DNA of 32,662 nucleotides from Gammaproteobacteria bacterium (GTDB lineage: Bacteria > Pseudomonadota > Gammaproteobacteria > Xanthomonadales > SZUA-36). Numbering within the stretch: the first letter of the stretch is position 1; each line of letters starts with the position of its first letter. This document shows positions 15,071-22,489 of this stretch, in pieces. A program made the position numbers and the translations under genes. The stretch spans positions 1 to 32,662 of the forward strand of contig JAJRYF010000068.1 in the NCBI GenBank assembly GCA_024275935.1, in the 5' to 3' direction. The notes under the pieces were generated by a model that was not told the origin of the DNA, ran no database searches, and saw only the letters and a program-made list of their open reading frames with translations.

Positions 15071-15877
15071 CTAATTGAAGGTTTTGCTGGACATCCGTTG
15101 ATCGAAAATTACTGCATCAGGATAGTCAGCGCGAATCGCCGCGGCAATTTCCAGCACTTCTTTCGGCGGGATGTGCCCAACAATTTTAATTGCTGAACTT
15201 AGGTACTGTGAAAGAATTAATTTACCCGATGGTCGGTGAAAGTATGTGTATGGCACCAAAGCTATATCTATCTTGCGGTTTTGCAGGCCAGCGGCAATAA
15301 AATCAGCAGGCGCGGCGGCGGCATCACCAATATGCAGGATAGTTTTACCACCTACCGTCATCAGGTGGCCGTAATGCTGCAAACTTGCGTATTTTCCAAC
15401 CCCATGACTAAGCGGGAATATTTCTACCTTCGCCCCGCCCTGTTTATAAATCGCTGGAACCCCAGGCTTTAACTGCACAACCTTTACTTTTGGATGGGCT
15501 TTAGCAAAGGGTTTGCAACGCTCGCGTAGCACAGTAATAACCTGAGCTGAGGAAACCATCAGAGTAGCTTTGCTGGCCTTAATAAAACTACAGGCAGTAT
15601 CGGGTTGGAAGTGCTCAAAGTGGCGGTGACTGGCAAGGCTTATATCAACCCCCTTAAACACCCCAGAAGCCTGTTGCATAGCTTTAACCGCGCCCGGCTC
15701 CAGACCCTCAAAAATGGCATATGACTCACCTAAAAAACCATCTATAAGAATCTTTCCCTTCGTATCACTAAGCAAATAGCCATGATTGCCTAGAAAAGTA
15801 ATTTTTACCTCAGCCACAGCCACAATACTTACCAAGAACAAACTAAAGGTGAAAATTAATCGCCGTATGTTTTGCAT
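15071..15877 (-). CDS. Exported metallo-beta-lactamase-fold hydrolase
   Basis: 268 residues with a signal peptide (LIFTFSLFLVSIVAVAEV). The MBL fold begins KITFLGNHGYLLSDTKGKILIDGF. The metal motif reads HRHFEH (H84, H86, H89), so the position of the conserved Asp in HxHxDH is Glu (E88). Further ligand candidates are H158 (PLSHGV) and D185 (HIGDAAA). It resembles UlaG-like or general MBL-fold hydrolases rather than antibiotic beta-lactamases. It starts 3 bp after the kdkA stop, so the two are co-transcribed; a periplasmic hydrolase paired with an LPS kinase hints at an envelope role, which is inference. The Asp-to-Glu change could alter metal content. Confidence 0.82.
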   Translation of the reverse strand: MQNIRRLIFTFSLFLVSIVAVAEVKITFLGNHGYLLSDTKGKILIDGFLGESYAIFEGLEPGAVKAMQQASGVFKGVDISLASHRHFEHFQPDTACSFIKASKATLMVSSAQVITVLRERCKPFAKAHPKVKVVQLKPGVPAIYKQGGAKVEIFPLSHGVGKYASLQHYGHLMTVGGKTILHIGDAAAAPADFIAAGLQNRKIDIALVPYTYFHRPSGKLILSQYLSSAIKIVGHIPPKEVLEIAAAIRADYPDAVIFDQRMSSKTFN

Positions 15878-15880
15878 ATC

Positions 15881-16606
15881 CTATTTACTCTCCATGTATG
15901 AAGTCTGAAGAATTCCCCAACCAGTTGCCGGAAAATTATCGCCTGGAAATAGCTTTTTCAATGAACGCCGCAGCCGCTGAAGGTTAGCTTTTTGCCAGTC
16001 TTCGCTAGCGATTCTTTGTCGAGACTTATCAAAGTCTACCAAAAAAACCTGGTTCTGATTGTTTAGTAAAATATTGTTGGCATTTAGATCTGCGTGGCAA
16101 ATGCCATGTTGATGGAATAATTTTATGGTCTGACCAATGCTTTTCCAGACCATTTCTGCAACCGGTTGCTTTTGTTGACGCTCCGCCAGAGTCTCGGTAT
16201 CAGCAATCATACGGGTTAACAACGCTTGCCGGTATGCGATAACGCCTACCACCTCACAATATGCAGCCAATGGCTCTGGAACAGGCAAACCAAGACCATG
16301 CATGGTCTGTAAAAGCTCAAACTCACGGAACGCACGGCTGCGAGAATAGCCGGTAAATGCGTAAAGTGACTTATTCAATCTAGCTATCACACCGCCGCGT
16401 AAATATCGTTTCAGCAAAGCTTGTCCAGAAGCAACCTCAATCACTGCCGCACTACCCCTGCCGGGTGGCAAGCTGATAACTTGGTCGCGAGATTCCCAGT
16501 AGCCAAGCTCAAACTGTTCAGCTACAGGCACCGCAATAGCGTCAGCAGCGTATAATATACGCCCAGAATGACCATTGTATTTACTGGAGATGGTATTTAC
16601 TTTCAA
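15881..16606 (-). CDS. kdkA: 3-deoxy-D-manno-octulosonic acid (Kdo) kinase
   Basis: 241 residues of the KdkA/WaaP protein-kinase-like family, which phosphorylates Kdo of the LPS inner core. The catalytic loop is HADLNANNILL (H171, D173, N178), with metal-binding DFDKS (D191-F-D193) after it. Upstream is the substrate-side segment RSRAFREFELLQTMHGLGLPVPEPLAAYC seen in Kdo kinases. The start is a TTG (16604-16606); AAGGA lies 10 nt upstream. A four-codon mini-ORF (ATG TCT GAA GCT TGA, 16603-16617) ends on the TTG, so coupled initiation is possible. Its partner gene is the MBL-fold protein, and a GT9 heptosyltransferase is divergent, forming a small LPS-core locus. Confidence 0.88.
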   Translation of the reverse strand: MKVNTISSKYNGHSGRILYAADAIAVPVAEQFELGYWESRDQVISLPPGRGSAAVIEVASGQALLKRYLRGGVIARLNKSLYAFTGYSRSRAFREFELLQTMHGLGLPVPEPLAAYCEVVGVIAYRQALLTRMIADTETLAERQQKQPVAEMVWKSIGQTIKLFHQHGICHADLNANNILLNNQNQVFLVDFDKSRQRIASEDWQKANLQRLRRSLKKLFPGDNFPATGWGILQTSYMESK

Positions 16607-16898
16607 GCTTCAGACATCCTTGAGGAGCCTCTGATTTATTCTGGATAAAGTCGATTGAGAAACGGAATTCTACCAGAGCAAGGCGATAAGTGCTGGTAAT
16701 AACAACACTATTGGGAATTTGGGTATGTAGATACAAGGATGTGTCATGCTTAGCGGGTGTACTGGGAGTTTCGGATTTGTATCAATTCACCGGTGCGCTA
16801 CGCCTGCGGCTAACACACCTTACGCGAAAACCGAATGTTTATTCACGCGGATCCTTGATACTATAATCATTTTGCAGGCAGCATTGAAGCAGGTTCAT
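16607..16898. other. Divergent intergenic region with dispersed-type hairpin repeat
   Basis: Between kdkA and the GT9 gene. At 16792-16819 the minus strand reads GGTGTGTTAGCCGCAGG then CGTAGCGCACC, a stem of about 9 bp with two G-U pairs when transcribed leftward. This word (GGTGYGTTAG...CGTAACGCACC type) is a common dispersed hairpin in proteobacterial genomes. An open frame reaching into it extends the GT9 gene only artificially. I see no other gene. Confidence 0.5.
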
Positions 16899-18002
16899 AT
16901 GAAAAAACATCCGCATACTAAAGATATAGATTTATTGCCGCTTACTAGTGCGCCAAATTCAATTTGTATCTTGCGGTTATCAGCTTTGGGGGACGCTACC
17001 CATGTGCTACCGGTTATCTCCGCAATCTCTAAATTCTGGCCGCAAACCAAAATCACCTGGATCCTCGGAAGCCTTGAATATCAATTACTAAAACATCTGC
17101 CAGGGATTGAATTCATTATTTTTGATAAAAAACACAGTTTCAGGTCATACCGCAAGCTTAAGCGAAAGTTACGCGGTAGAAGATTCGATGTGCTACTGCA
17201 TATGCAGGTCGCTTTACGCGCCAATTTGGTCAGCAGATTAATCTCCAGCCCCATTAGGCTGGGCTGGGATAACTTACGCTCCAGAGATTGGCACCAAAAA
17301 TTCATCAACCATCAAGTACCCGAAGTAGCTTTCCAGCACCAAGCCCAAGGCTTTCTATCTTTTGCCCGCAGACTGGGGCTTGCAGCAAACGAGCCGCTAT
17401 GGAATCTGGAGCCTGCGCCAGAGGCTATAGTGTTTGCAGATAAGTATATCCTGGGAGATCGCGAAACCTTGGTTATTAGCCCTTGCTCCAGCCACAGCTT
17501 AAGGAATTGGTCCAGCGAAGCTTATGCGGCAGTAGCTGACTATGCAATCAGTGAAATGGGTATGCAGGTGATCTTAAGTGGGGGACCGAGCGAACAAGAG
17601 CTAAAAATGGCGCAGCAAATTGAAACCGCCATGCAAAACCAGCCAACCAATCTGGTAGGCAAAGATACCTTACAACAATCATTAGGGGTGCTCTCTAAAG
17701 CCAGCGTAGTAATCTCTCCCGACTCTGGCCCTGCCCACATAGCCAATGCACTAGGAGTACCGGTAATCGGTTTATACGCCGCCACCTGGTCAAGGCGAAG
17801 CGGCCCCTACAATAGTTTGTATTTATGTGTAGACCAATTCCCTCAGGCAGCCACTGAGTTCCTAGAAAAACTGCCCAGAGAATTACGCTGGGGTACGAAG
17901 ATAGAAAAACCCGGTGTTATGAATTTAATTACAGTTGAGGCGGTTATAGAAAACCTTAAACAATGGAGAAACCCAATACTGACGCCTGTAAAGAAACTAT
18001 AA
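16899..18002 (+). CDS. GT9-family glycosyltransferase (LPS heptosyltransferase-like)
   Basis: About 367 residues from the ATG at 16899, which is preceded by GCAGG. An in-frame ATG at 16746 would add 51 residues read from the hairpin repeat and is rejected. GT9 features: ICILRLSALGDATHVLPVISAI (N-terminal acceptor domain start), ISPCSSHSLRNW replacing the usual PGA-x-x-K-x-W phrase, VILSGGPSEQE, NLVGKDTLQQSLGVLSKASVVI, and SPDSGPAHIANALGVPVIGLYAATW. The family adds heptose to the Kdo-lipid A inner core; heptosyltransferase I or II cannot be told apart here. It sits divergent to kdkA, as expected for an inner-core locus. The unusual PCSSHSLRNW motif may indicate a different donor or acceptor. 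Confidence 0.85.
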   Translation: MKKHPHTKDIDLLPLTSAPNSICILRLSALGDATHVLPVISAISKFWPQTKITWILGSLEYQLLKHLPGIEFIIFDKKHSFRSYRKLKRKLRGRRFDVLLHMQVALRANLVSRLISSPIRLGWDNLRSRDWHQKFINHQVPEVAFQHQAQGFLSFARRLGLAANEPLWNLEPAPEAIVFADKYILGDRETLVISPCSSHSLRNWSSEAYAAVADYAISEMGMQVILSGGPSEQELKMAQQIETAMQNQPTNLVGKDTLQQSLGVLSKASVVISPDSGPAHIANALGVPVIGLYAATWSRRSGPYNSLYLCVDQFPQAATEFLEKLPRELRWGTKIEKPGVMNLITVEAVIENLKQWRNPILTPVKKL

Positions 18003-18061
18003 AAATACAGTATTTTCAATGATTTTTGCTTACCCCAGCCCCCATATGAAGCCACAATTTA

Positions 18062-18090
18062 TTGACATTTATACAAAAATAAGGTTAAAT
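18062..18090 (+). promoter_or_regulatory. Sigma-70 promoter for the small secreted protein
   Basis: A perfect TTGACA (18062-18067), a 17-bp spacer and TTAAAT (18085-18090) lie 34 bp before the ATG at 18124. Spacing is ideal and no other open frame lies between. Confidence 0.65.
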
Positions 18091-18123
18091 TAATGCCCAT
18101 ATACTGAGTCGAGCAAAACATTA

Positions 18124-18453
18124 ATGAAGAATATTATAATTTTATCTACAACCATTGTTCTTATGGGCGTATTTGCCAATCCCACTATTGCCAATACCGA
18201 TGCAGAAAAGGAAAGACTCATTCAAATGACCCCAGAAGCTCAGAAGGCTCTCGACAGGAATGAAGGTAAACTTGAGGGCAAAAGCGACAAAGATAAGATC
18301 ATCTGTCGCAAAGTCGCCCGTACAGGCAGCCGTATTGGTCGTCGCGTATGCTTCACTGCTGCTGAAGAAAAACAGCGGCGCAAAGATGATAAGCATGCTC
18401 TTAGCGCGACACGGCAAACTGACTTCAGCTCATCCCAACCAACTGCACAGTAA
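18124..18453 (+). CDS. Small secreted protein with paired cysteines, function unknown
   Basis: 109 residues. An N-terminal signal peptide (KNIIILSTTIVLMGVFANPTIA) is followed by a short charged mature protein. The only distinctive part is ICRKVARTGSRIGRRVCFT, where two cysteines bracket a basic TGSR segment; similar C...TGSR...VC words occur in small periplasmic proteins of gammaproteobacteria, but I do not know a function. The mature part is very rich in Lys, Arg, Asp and Glu. It has its own TTGACA promoter and ends before the strong bidirectional hairpin at 18498-18524, so it is a monocistronic unit. The mature domain may form a disulfide hairpin. Confidence 0.7.
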   Translation: MKNIIILSTTIVLMGVFANPTIANTDAEKERLIQMTPEAQKALDRNEGKLEGKSDKDKIICRKVARTGSRIGRRVCFTAAEEKQRRKDDKHALSATRQTDFSSSQPTAQ

Positions 18454-18497
18454 TAATATACCAACAACCTTGAGCAATTTTCTCGGAGCTTATCGTT

Positions 18498-18524
18498 AAA
18501 AACCCCAATTACATTGGGGTTTTT
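18498..18524. terminator. Bidirectional intrinsic terminator
   Basis: AAAAACCCCAAT / ATTGGGGTTTTT: 12-bp perfect stem, 3-nt loop, T-runs on both strands. It serves the convergent genes ending at 18453 (+) and 18546 (-). Confidence 0.9.
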
Positions 18525-18545
18525 AATCAACTATAAGTGTTAACC

Positions 18546-18938
18546 TTACAGGTAATCCTGATAAGACTTTTCCTCAACAATATCTGAACCAAGATACAGA
18601 TTCAGTTCTTTTTTTGCCGCTGCCCGCTGATCGTTAGTAACATATACCGCTCGCGCCAGGCGAACAAACTCAGCGCTAAAGTCTTTTAACCGCTCCTGTT
18701 CACGAATATCATCCTCGATCTCCCACAACTCTTCGTTAATTCTCTTCATCCGTTGGCGGATGGCTTGGATTTGCTCATCATCCGCTACAGATTTATCCCA
18801 CACAGCATTCAGCAAACCCAGCTCATGTTGAACATTGGCAACCTTTTCAGCATCTTGAATGCGCTCGGACTTTATCTCCAGAATGGTAATTTTATCCAGC
18901 ATCTCGCCTGGGGAAACAGGAACTGTAATCTCTTTCAT
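18546..18938 (-). CDS. DUF6165 family protein
   Basis: About 130 residues from the ATG at 18936-18938, which gives the family-typical start MKEITVPVSPGEMLDKITILEIKSERI. An ATG 33 bp upstream (18971) would add MHSIITLRDKL and is less likely. The protein is largely alpha-helical, with a charged coiled-coil-like centre (QAIRQRMKRINEELWEIEDDIREQERL) and no signal peptide. DUF6165 has no established function, but the genes are often found among LPS and glycan assembly genes; here kdkA and the GT9 gene are within 2.5 kb. It is flanked by terminators on both sides, so it appears to be a single-gene unit. Confidence 0.8.
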   Translation of the reverse strand: MKEITVPVSPGEMLDKITILEIKSERIQDAEKVANVQHELGLLNAVWDKSVADDEQIQAIRQRMKRINEELWEIEDDIREQERLKDFSAEFVRLARAVYVTNDQRAAAKKELNLYLGSDIVEEKSYQDYL

Positions 18939-19015
18939 AAGTTTATCTCTAAGAGTAATAATGCTGTGCACCTGACACTATTGTATAACCACAAACCGCA
19001 ACTTGCACTAAACAT

Positions 19016-19047
19016 AAAAAAGGCGCACCTGAAAACTCAGGCACGCC
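19016..19047 (-). terminator. Intrinsic terminator of pnp
   Basis: On the minus strand GGCGTGCCTGA, a 4-nt loop and TCAGGTGCGCC form an 11-bp stem with two G-U pairs, followed by six T. It lies 26 bp after the pnp stop. Confidence 0.88.
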
Positions 19048-19072
19048 CTAATTCAAACACTAAACAGTGCTC

Positions 19073-21166
19073 TTATTCGTCGTCACCAACATCTTTCATT
19101 GACAGACGAATACGGCCCTGCTTATCAACTTCCAGAACCTTAACCTTCACTTCCTGACCTTCGGTAAGCACATCGGTTACTTCCTCAACTCGCTCGTTGC
19201 TAATTTGGGAAATATGTACCAACCCGTCACGCCCAGGAAGAATGGTAACGAAAGCACCAAAGTTCATGATTTTGGTAACCTTACCATTGTAAATTGTGCC
19301 CGGCTCAACATCGGCAGTGATTTGCTCGATAATCTTGCGCGCAGCATCAGCGTCTTCACCGCGTACAGAAGCAACAGTAACCGTACCGTCATCACTAATG
19401 TCGATGGTAGTGTTAGTGTCTTCGGTAATCTGACGAATAGTCGCACCACCTTTACCAATAATATCGCGGATTTTATCCGGGTTGATTTTAATGGTCATTA
19501 AGCGCGGGGCAAAATCAGACATTTCTTTACGCGACTCAGAAAGAACCTTATTCATTTCTTCAAGAATAAAGTTACGGCCACCACGCGCTTGATTCAAGGC
19601 AATTTCCATGATTTCAGCGGTAATTCCTTCGATCTTAATATCCATTTGCAGAGCAGTGATACCTTCTTCAGTACCAGCTACTTTGAAATCCATATCGCCA
19701 AGGTGATCTTCGTCACCAAGAATATCACTCAGTACGGCGAAGCTGTCGCCTTCTTTGATAAGACCCATTGCAATACCAGCCACTGGAGCTTTCAGAGGCA
19801 CGCCTGCGTCCATCAGAGCTAAAGAAGTACCACAAACAGAGGCCATCGAACTGGAGCCGTTAGACTCAGTAATTTCTGCTACCACCCGCAATACATACGG
19901 GAACTCTTCACTTGTTGGCATAACCGCCTGAACACCACGCTTAGCTAACTTACCATGACCAATTTCACGCCGCTTAGGACCGCTCATAAAGCCGGTTTCA
20001 CCAACTGAATATGGAGGGAAGTTATAATGCAGCATGAATGGGTCTTTATATTCACCCTCTACCGCATCAATTATTTGTGCATCTCTGGTAGTTCCCAAAG
20101 TTGCCATAACCATGGCCTGAGTTTCACCGCGAGTGAACACTGCTGAACCATGCACCCGCGGCATAGTGCCAACTTCAACGTTAATTGGGCGGACAGTGGT
20201 TAAATCCCGACCATCAATTCGAGTAGCTGTAGTTAGAACCTGCTGACGAACGATATTTTTCTCGATTTTGTAAAGCAAATCTTGAACTTCACCAGCAGTG
20301 GCGGCATTTTCATCATCGCTGGCACAAAGATCATCAATACAGGCAGAACGGGCAATTGCGATAGCATCCCGGCGCGCCATTTTATCGGTATTGGTATAGG
20401 CTTCACGGATAGCATCAGCTGCCACTGCCTCTACTTTAGCTAACAAGTCAGCATCAACTGCTGGAGCTTCCCAGCCCCATGGCTCCTTACCACACTCTGC
20501 AGCCAGTTCATTAATTGTCTGGATTGCTACCTGCATTTGCTCATGACCGAAGCTTACCGCCCCTAGCATTACAGATTCTGATAACAAATCAGCTTCAGAC
20601 TCCACCATAAGCACTGCGTTTTCGGTACCGGCAACAATCAAGTCAAGATCAGAGTCTTCCATTTGGCTGGTTAACGGATTAAGCACATACTCACCGTTTA
20701 TATAGCCTACTCGAGCAGCGCCAATTGGCCCGGCAAATGGGATTCCAGAAATTGCCAGCGCAGCTGATGAACCAATTAAAGCTAAAATATCAGCATTAAT
20801 TTCAGGATTGCACGACATCATTGTTGCCACAACCTGAACTTCGTTCAAAAAGCCCTTTGGAAATAGTGGCCGCAAAGGTCTATCAATAAGCCTGGAAGTT
20901 AGGGTTTCTTTCTCTGTAGGCCGTCCTTCGCGCTTGAAAAAGCCACCAGGAATACGCCCAGCAGCGTAGAACTTTTCCTGATAATTAACTGTTAACGGGA
21001 AAAAGCTTTGCCCAGGTTTGGCTTCACGCCGGCCTACCGCAGTAACTAATACTTTGGTATCGCCACAAGAAACCATAACCGCACCATTAGCTTGGCGCGC
21101 GAGATTGCCGGTTTCCAAAGTAATACTGTGGTCACCGAACTGAAATGTTTTTGAAATTTTTTGCAT
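19073..21166 (-). CDS. pnp: Polyribonucleotide nucleotidyltransferase (PNPase)
   Basis: 697 residues from the ATG at 21164-21166 (start [20 protein letters not shown]); an upstream in-frame start at 21217 would lie in the leader hairpin and is rejected. The enzyme degrades RNA 3'-5' by phosphorolysis as a trimer and takes part in the degradosome. Domains in order: first RNase PH core, all-alpha linker, second RNase PH core (ending near [23 protein letters not shown] and the [12 protein letters not shown] active-site region), KH domain ([19 protein letters not shown]) and S1 domain ([34 protein letters not shown]). It ends soon after S1 without a long degradosome tail. It follows rpsO as is usual and is preceded by a leader hairpin at 21213-21244. 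Confidence 0.97.
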   Translation of the reverse strand: MQKISKTFQFGDHSITLETGNLARQANGAVMVSCGDTKVLVTAVGRREAKPGQSFFPLTVNYQEKFYAAGRIPGGFFKREGRPTEKETLTSRLIDRPLRPLFPKGFLNEVQVVATMMSCNPEINADILALIGSSAALAISGIPFAGPIGAARVGYINGEYVLNPLTSQMEDSDLDLIVAGTENAVLMVESEADLLSESVMLGAVSFGHEQMQVAIQTINELAAECGKEPWGWEAPAVDADLLAKVEAVAADAIREAYTNTDKMARRDAIAIARSACIDDLCASDDENAATAGEVQDLLYKIEKNIVRQQVLTTATRIDGRDLTTVRPINVEVGTMPRVHGSAVFTRGETQAMVMATLGTTRDAQIIDAVEGEYKDPFMLHYNFPPYSVGETGFMSGPKRREIGHGKLAKRGVQAVMPTSEEFPYVLRVVAEITESNGSSSMASVCGTSLALMDAGVPLKAPVAGIAMGLIKEGDSFAVLSDILGDEDHLGDMDFKVAGTEEGITALQMDIKIEGITAEIMEIALNQARGGRNFILEEMNKVLSESRKEMSDFAPRLMTIKINPDKIRDIIGKGGATIRQITEDTNTTIDISDDGTVTVASVRGEDADAARKIIEQITADVEPGTIYNGKVTKIMNFGAFVTILPGRDGLVHISQISNERVEEVTDVLTEGQEVKVKVLEVDKQGRIRLSMKDVGDDE

Positions 21167-21212
21167 GAATTTTCCCGTAATTAAATTATCTGTTCCAACT
21201 TCCAATATAAAA

Positions 21213-21244
21213 CTCAAATATCTTTTAGGGTACCTTTATTTGAG
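21213..21244 (-). promoter_or_regulatory. pnp 5' leader hairpin
   Basis: CTCAAATA and TATTTGAG form a perfect 8-bp stem with a 16-nt loop in the leader between the rpsO terminator and the pnp start. In E. coli a leader stem cut by RNase III lets PNPase repress its own synthesis; this one is placed similarly. Function by analogy. Confidence 0.55.
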
Positions 21245-21250
21245 CTTCCT

Positions 21251-21284
21251 AAAAAAACGCTCCGGAGGTTGCCCTGCGAAGCGT
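21251..21284 (-). terminator. Intrinsic terminator between rpsO and pnp
   Basis: On the minus strand ACGCT...AGCGT with an inner CG and AGG/CCT pairing and a gcaa loop, followed by seven T. It lies 20 bp after the rpsO stop. Read-through would feed pnp. Confidence 0.75.
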
Positions 21285-21303
21285 CATATTTGCGTTACTA
21301 CTC

Positions 21304-21573
21304 TTAGCGGCGTAAGCCTAAGCGCTTGATCACATCCCGATAACGCTCAACATCTTTGCGTTTGAGGTAATCAAGCATGCTACGACGCTGATTTACCAAG
21401 CGCAATAAGCCGCGCCGTGAATGGTGGTCATGTTTATGGGCTTTGAAGTGACCGGTAAGGTCATTTATCCGCAGGGTCATTAGTGCCACCTGAACTTCAG
21501 GCGAACCCGTGTCGTTCTCGCCGCGGGCGTAATCGGCAACTACTTTTGCCTTATCTGCAACTGTTACAGTCAT
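21304..21573 (-). CDS. rpsO: 30S ribosomal protein S15
   Basis: 89 residues, the standard S15 length. Family sequence is clear: [59 protein letters not shown]15 binds the central domain of 16S rRNA early in 30S assembly and, in other bacteria, represses its own mRNA. It is separated from pnp by an intrinsic terminator. Normally truB lies directly upstream; here an ompW gene on the other strand sits between them, so rpsO must have its own promoter in 21574-21852. Confidence 0.98.
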   Translation of the reverse strand: MTVTVADKAKVVADYARGENDTGSPEVQVALMTLRINDLTGHFKAHKHDHHSRRGLLRLVNQRRSMLDYLKRKDVERYRDVIKRLGLRR

Positions 21574-21782
21574 GGTTTGTACTCCACTTGCGTAACGCCA
21601 AGCTTAAACTTGAAAGGCATTCAAATTTGCCCGGCGCACGTGCTAAAAATAAAATTATTATTAAGTATTTTTGATGGTGTTCGCAACCTTAACCACAAAC
21701 CCCCATCGAGCGAGGCATTATACAACTTAAAACTATAGCTAACAAGCGGTTATTTATCCCTCAAATACCCAGATCAAGGTGC

Positions 21783-21798
21783 GTTTTTAGCTAAAAAC
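21783..21798. promoter_or_regulatory. 16-bp perfect palindrome at the ompW promoter
   Basis: GTTTTTAGCTAAAAAC is fully self-complementary. It ends 3 bp before a TATACT -10 box (21802-21807) upstream of ompW, covering the spacer and -35 region. No good TTGACA is present at the right distance, so an activator or repressor site is plausible. The word TATACAGGC then follows twice in tandem (21808-21825). Confidence 0.55.
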
Positions 21799-21852
21799 TA
21801 TTATACTTATACAGGCTATACAGGCCAACAACATTAAGGGAGTAATAGTTCA

Positions 21853-22446
21853 ATGAAAATCAATAAAACCATCCTTGCCAGCAGCCTCCTGCTCGCATCA
21901 GGGTTAGCTATAGCAGATACTAGCTGGATCGTCCGCGCAGGTTTCTCAACTGTAGCGCCCAAATCCAATAACAACCCGATTGTTTCTGTAGATAACAGCT
22001 CATCATTCAGCTTTACTATAGAAAAAATGCTAGGTCCCAAACTAGGGCTTGAAGTACTGGCTGCTTATCCTTTTGAGCACGATATCAGGCTGGTTGGTGG
22101 GGCTAGAGTCGGTTCTGCTCAACAGCTACCCCCAACCGTTAGCCTCAACTGGCACTTTCTCCCGGATTCCACATTCTCACCATATGTGGGTGCCGGCGTT
22201 AACTACACTATTTTCTGGGATGAAAGCACCAGTGGTGCTCTTGCTGGCAGCAAATTGGACCTGAGCAACTCGTTTGGTCTGACGGCGCAGGTCGGGTTTG
22301 ATATTAACCTCTCCAACAACTGGTTATTAAACGCTAGTGCTCGGTATATATCCATTTCTACCGAAGCCAAGCTAGATGGCGCTTCTATCGGTGATGTAGA
22401 TATAGACCCACTGGTTTACAGCTTCAGTGTTGGTAAGCGATTCTAA
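21853..22446 (+). CDS. ompW: OmpW family outer-membrane protein
   Basis: 197 residues: signal peptide (KINKTILASSLLLASGLAIA, mature protein from about residue 22), then an eight-stranded barrel ending in YSFSVGKRF with the C-terminal Phe required for outer-membrane assembly. OmpW features include DTSWIVRAGFSTVAP, QQLPPTVSLNWHFLPDSTFSPYVGAGVNYT and FGLTAQVGFDINLSNNWLLNASARY. OmpW forms a small hydrophobic-molecule channel and usually responds to iron, oxygen or osmotic change. AAGGGAG lies 9 nt upstream of the ATG. It is a single-gene unit inserted between rpsO and truB on the opposite strand, with a palindrome at its promoter and a hairpin downstream. Confidence 0.93.
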   Translation: MKINKTILASSLLLASGLAIADTSWIVRAGFSTVAPKSNNNPIVSVDNSSSFSFTIEKMLGPKLGLEVLAAYPFEHDIRLVGGARVGSAQQLPPTVSLNWHFLPDSTFSPYVGAGVNYTIFWDESTSGALAGSKLDLSNSFGLTAQVGFDINLSNNWLLNASARYISISTEAKLDGASIGDVDIDPLVYSFSVGKRF

Positions 22447-22460
22447 TAGTAGTCTATCTG

Positions 22461-22484
22461 TCGGGTGCGCGTTAACGCACCCGA
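22461..22484. terminator. Hairpin between convergent ompW and truB, probable bidirectional terminator
   Basis: TCGGGTGCG and CGCACCCGA form a perfect 9-bp stem with a 6-nt loop. No T-run follows on either strand, so it may act only partly as a terminator or be a dispersed hairpin repeat of the GGTGCG...CGCACC type. Confidence 0.55.
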
Positions 22485-22489
22485 TAGCT

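Noticed and set aside
16746-16898. Longer N-terminus for the GT9 heptosyltransferase
   Set aside because: The extra 51 residues come from a dispersed hairpin repeat; the GT9 fold starts after the ATG at 16899, which has a ribosome-binding site.
18002-18016. AAAATAC-a-GTATTTT inverted repeat after the GT9 stop
   Set aside because: The loop is one base and the stem is AT-rich with no T-run directly after it; not a convincing terminator.
20991-21000. GTTAACGGGA resembling the element end inside pnp
   Set aside because: It encodes a conserved part of PNPase (LTVNYQ) and has no partner repeat or duplication.
21167-21217. Upstream start for pnp
   Set aside because: It would translate the leader hairpin; PNPase proteins begin at the MQKISKTF-like sequence encoded from 21166.
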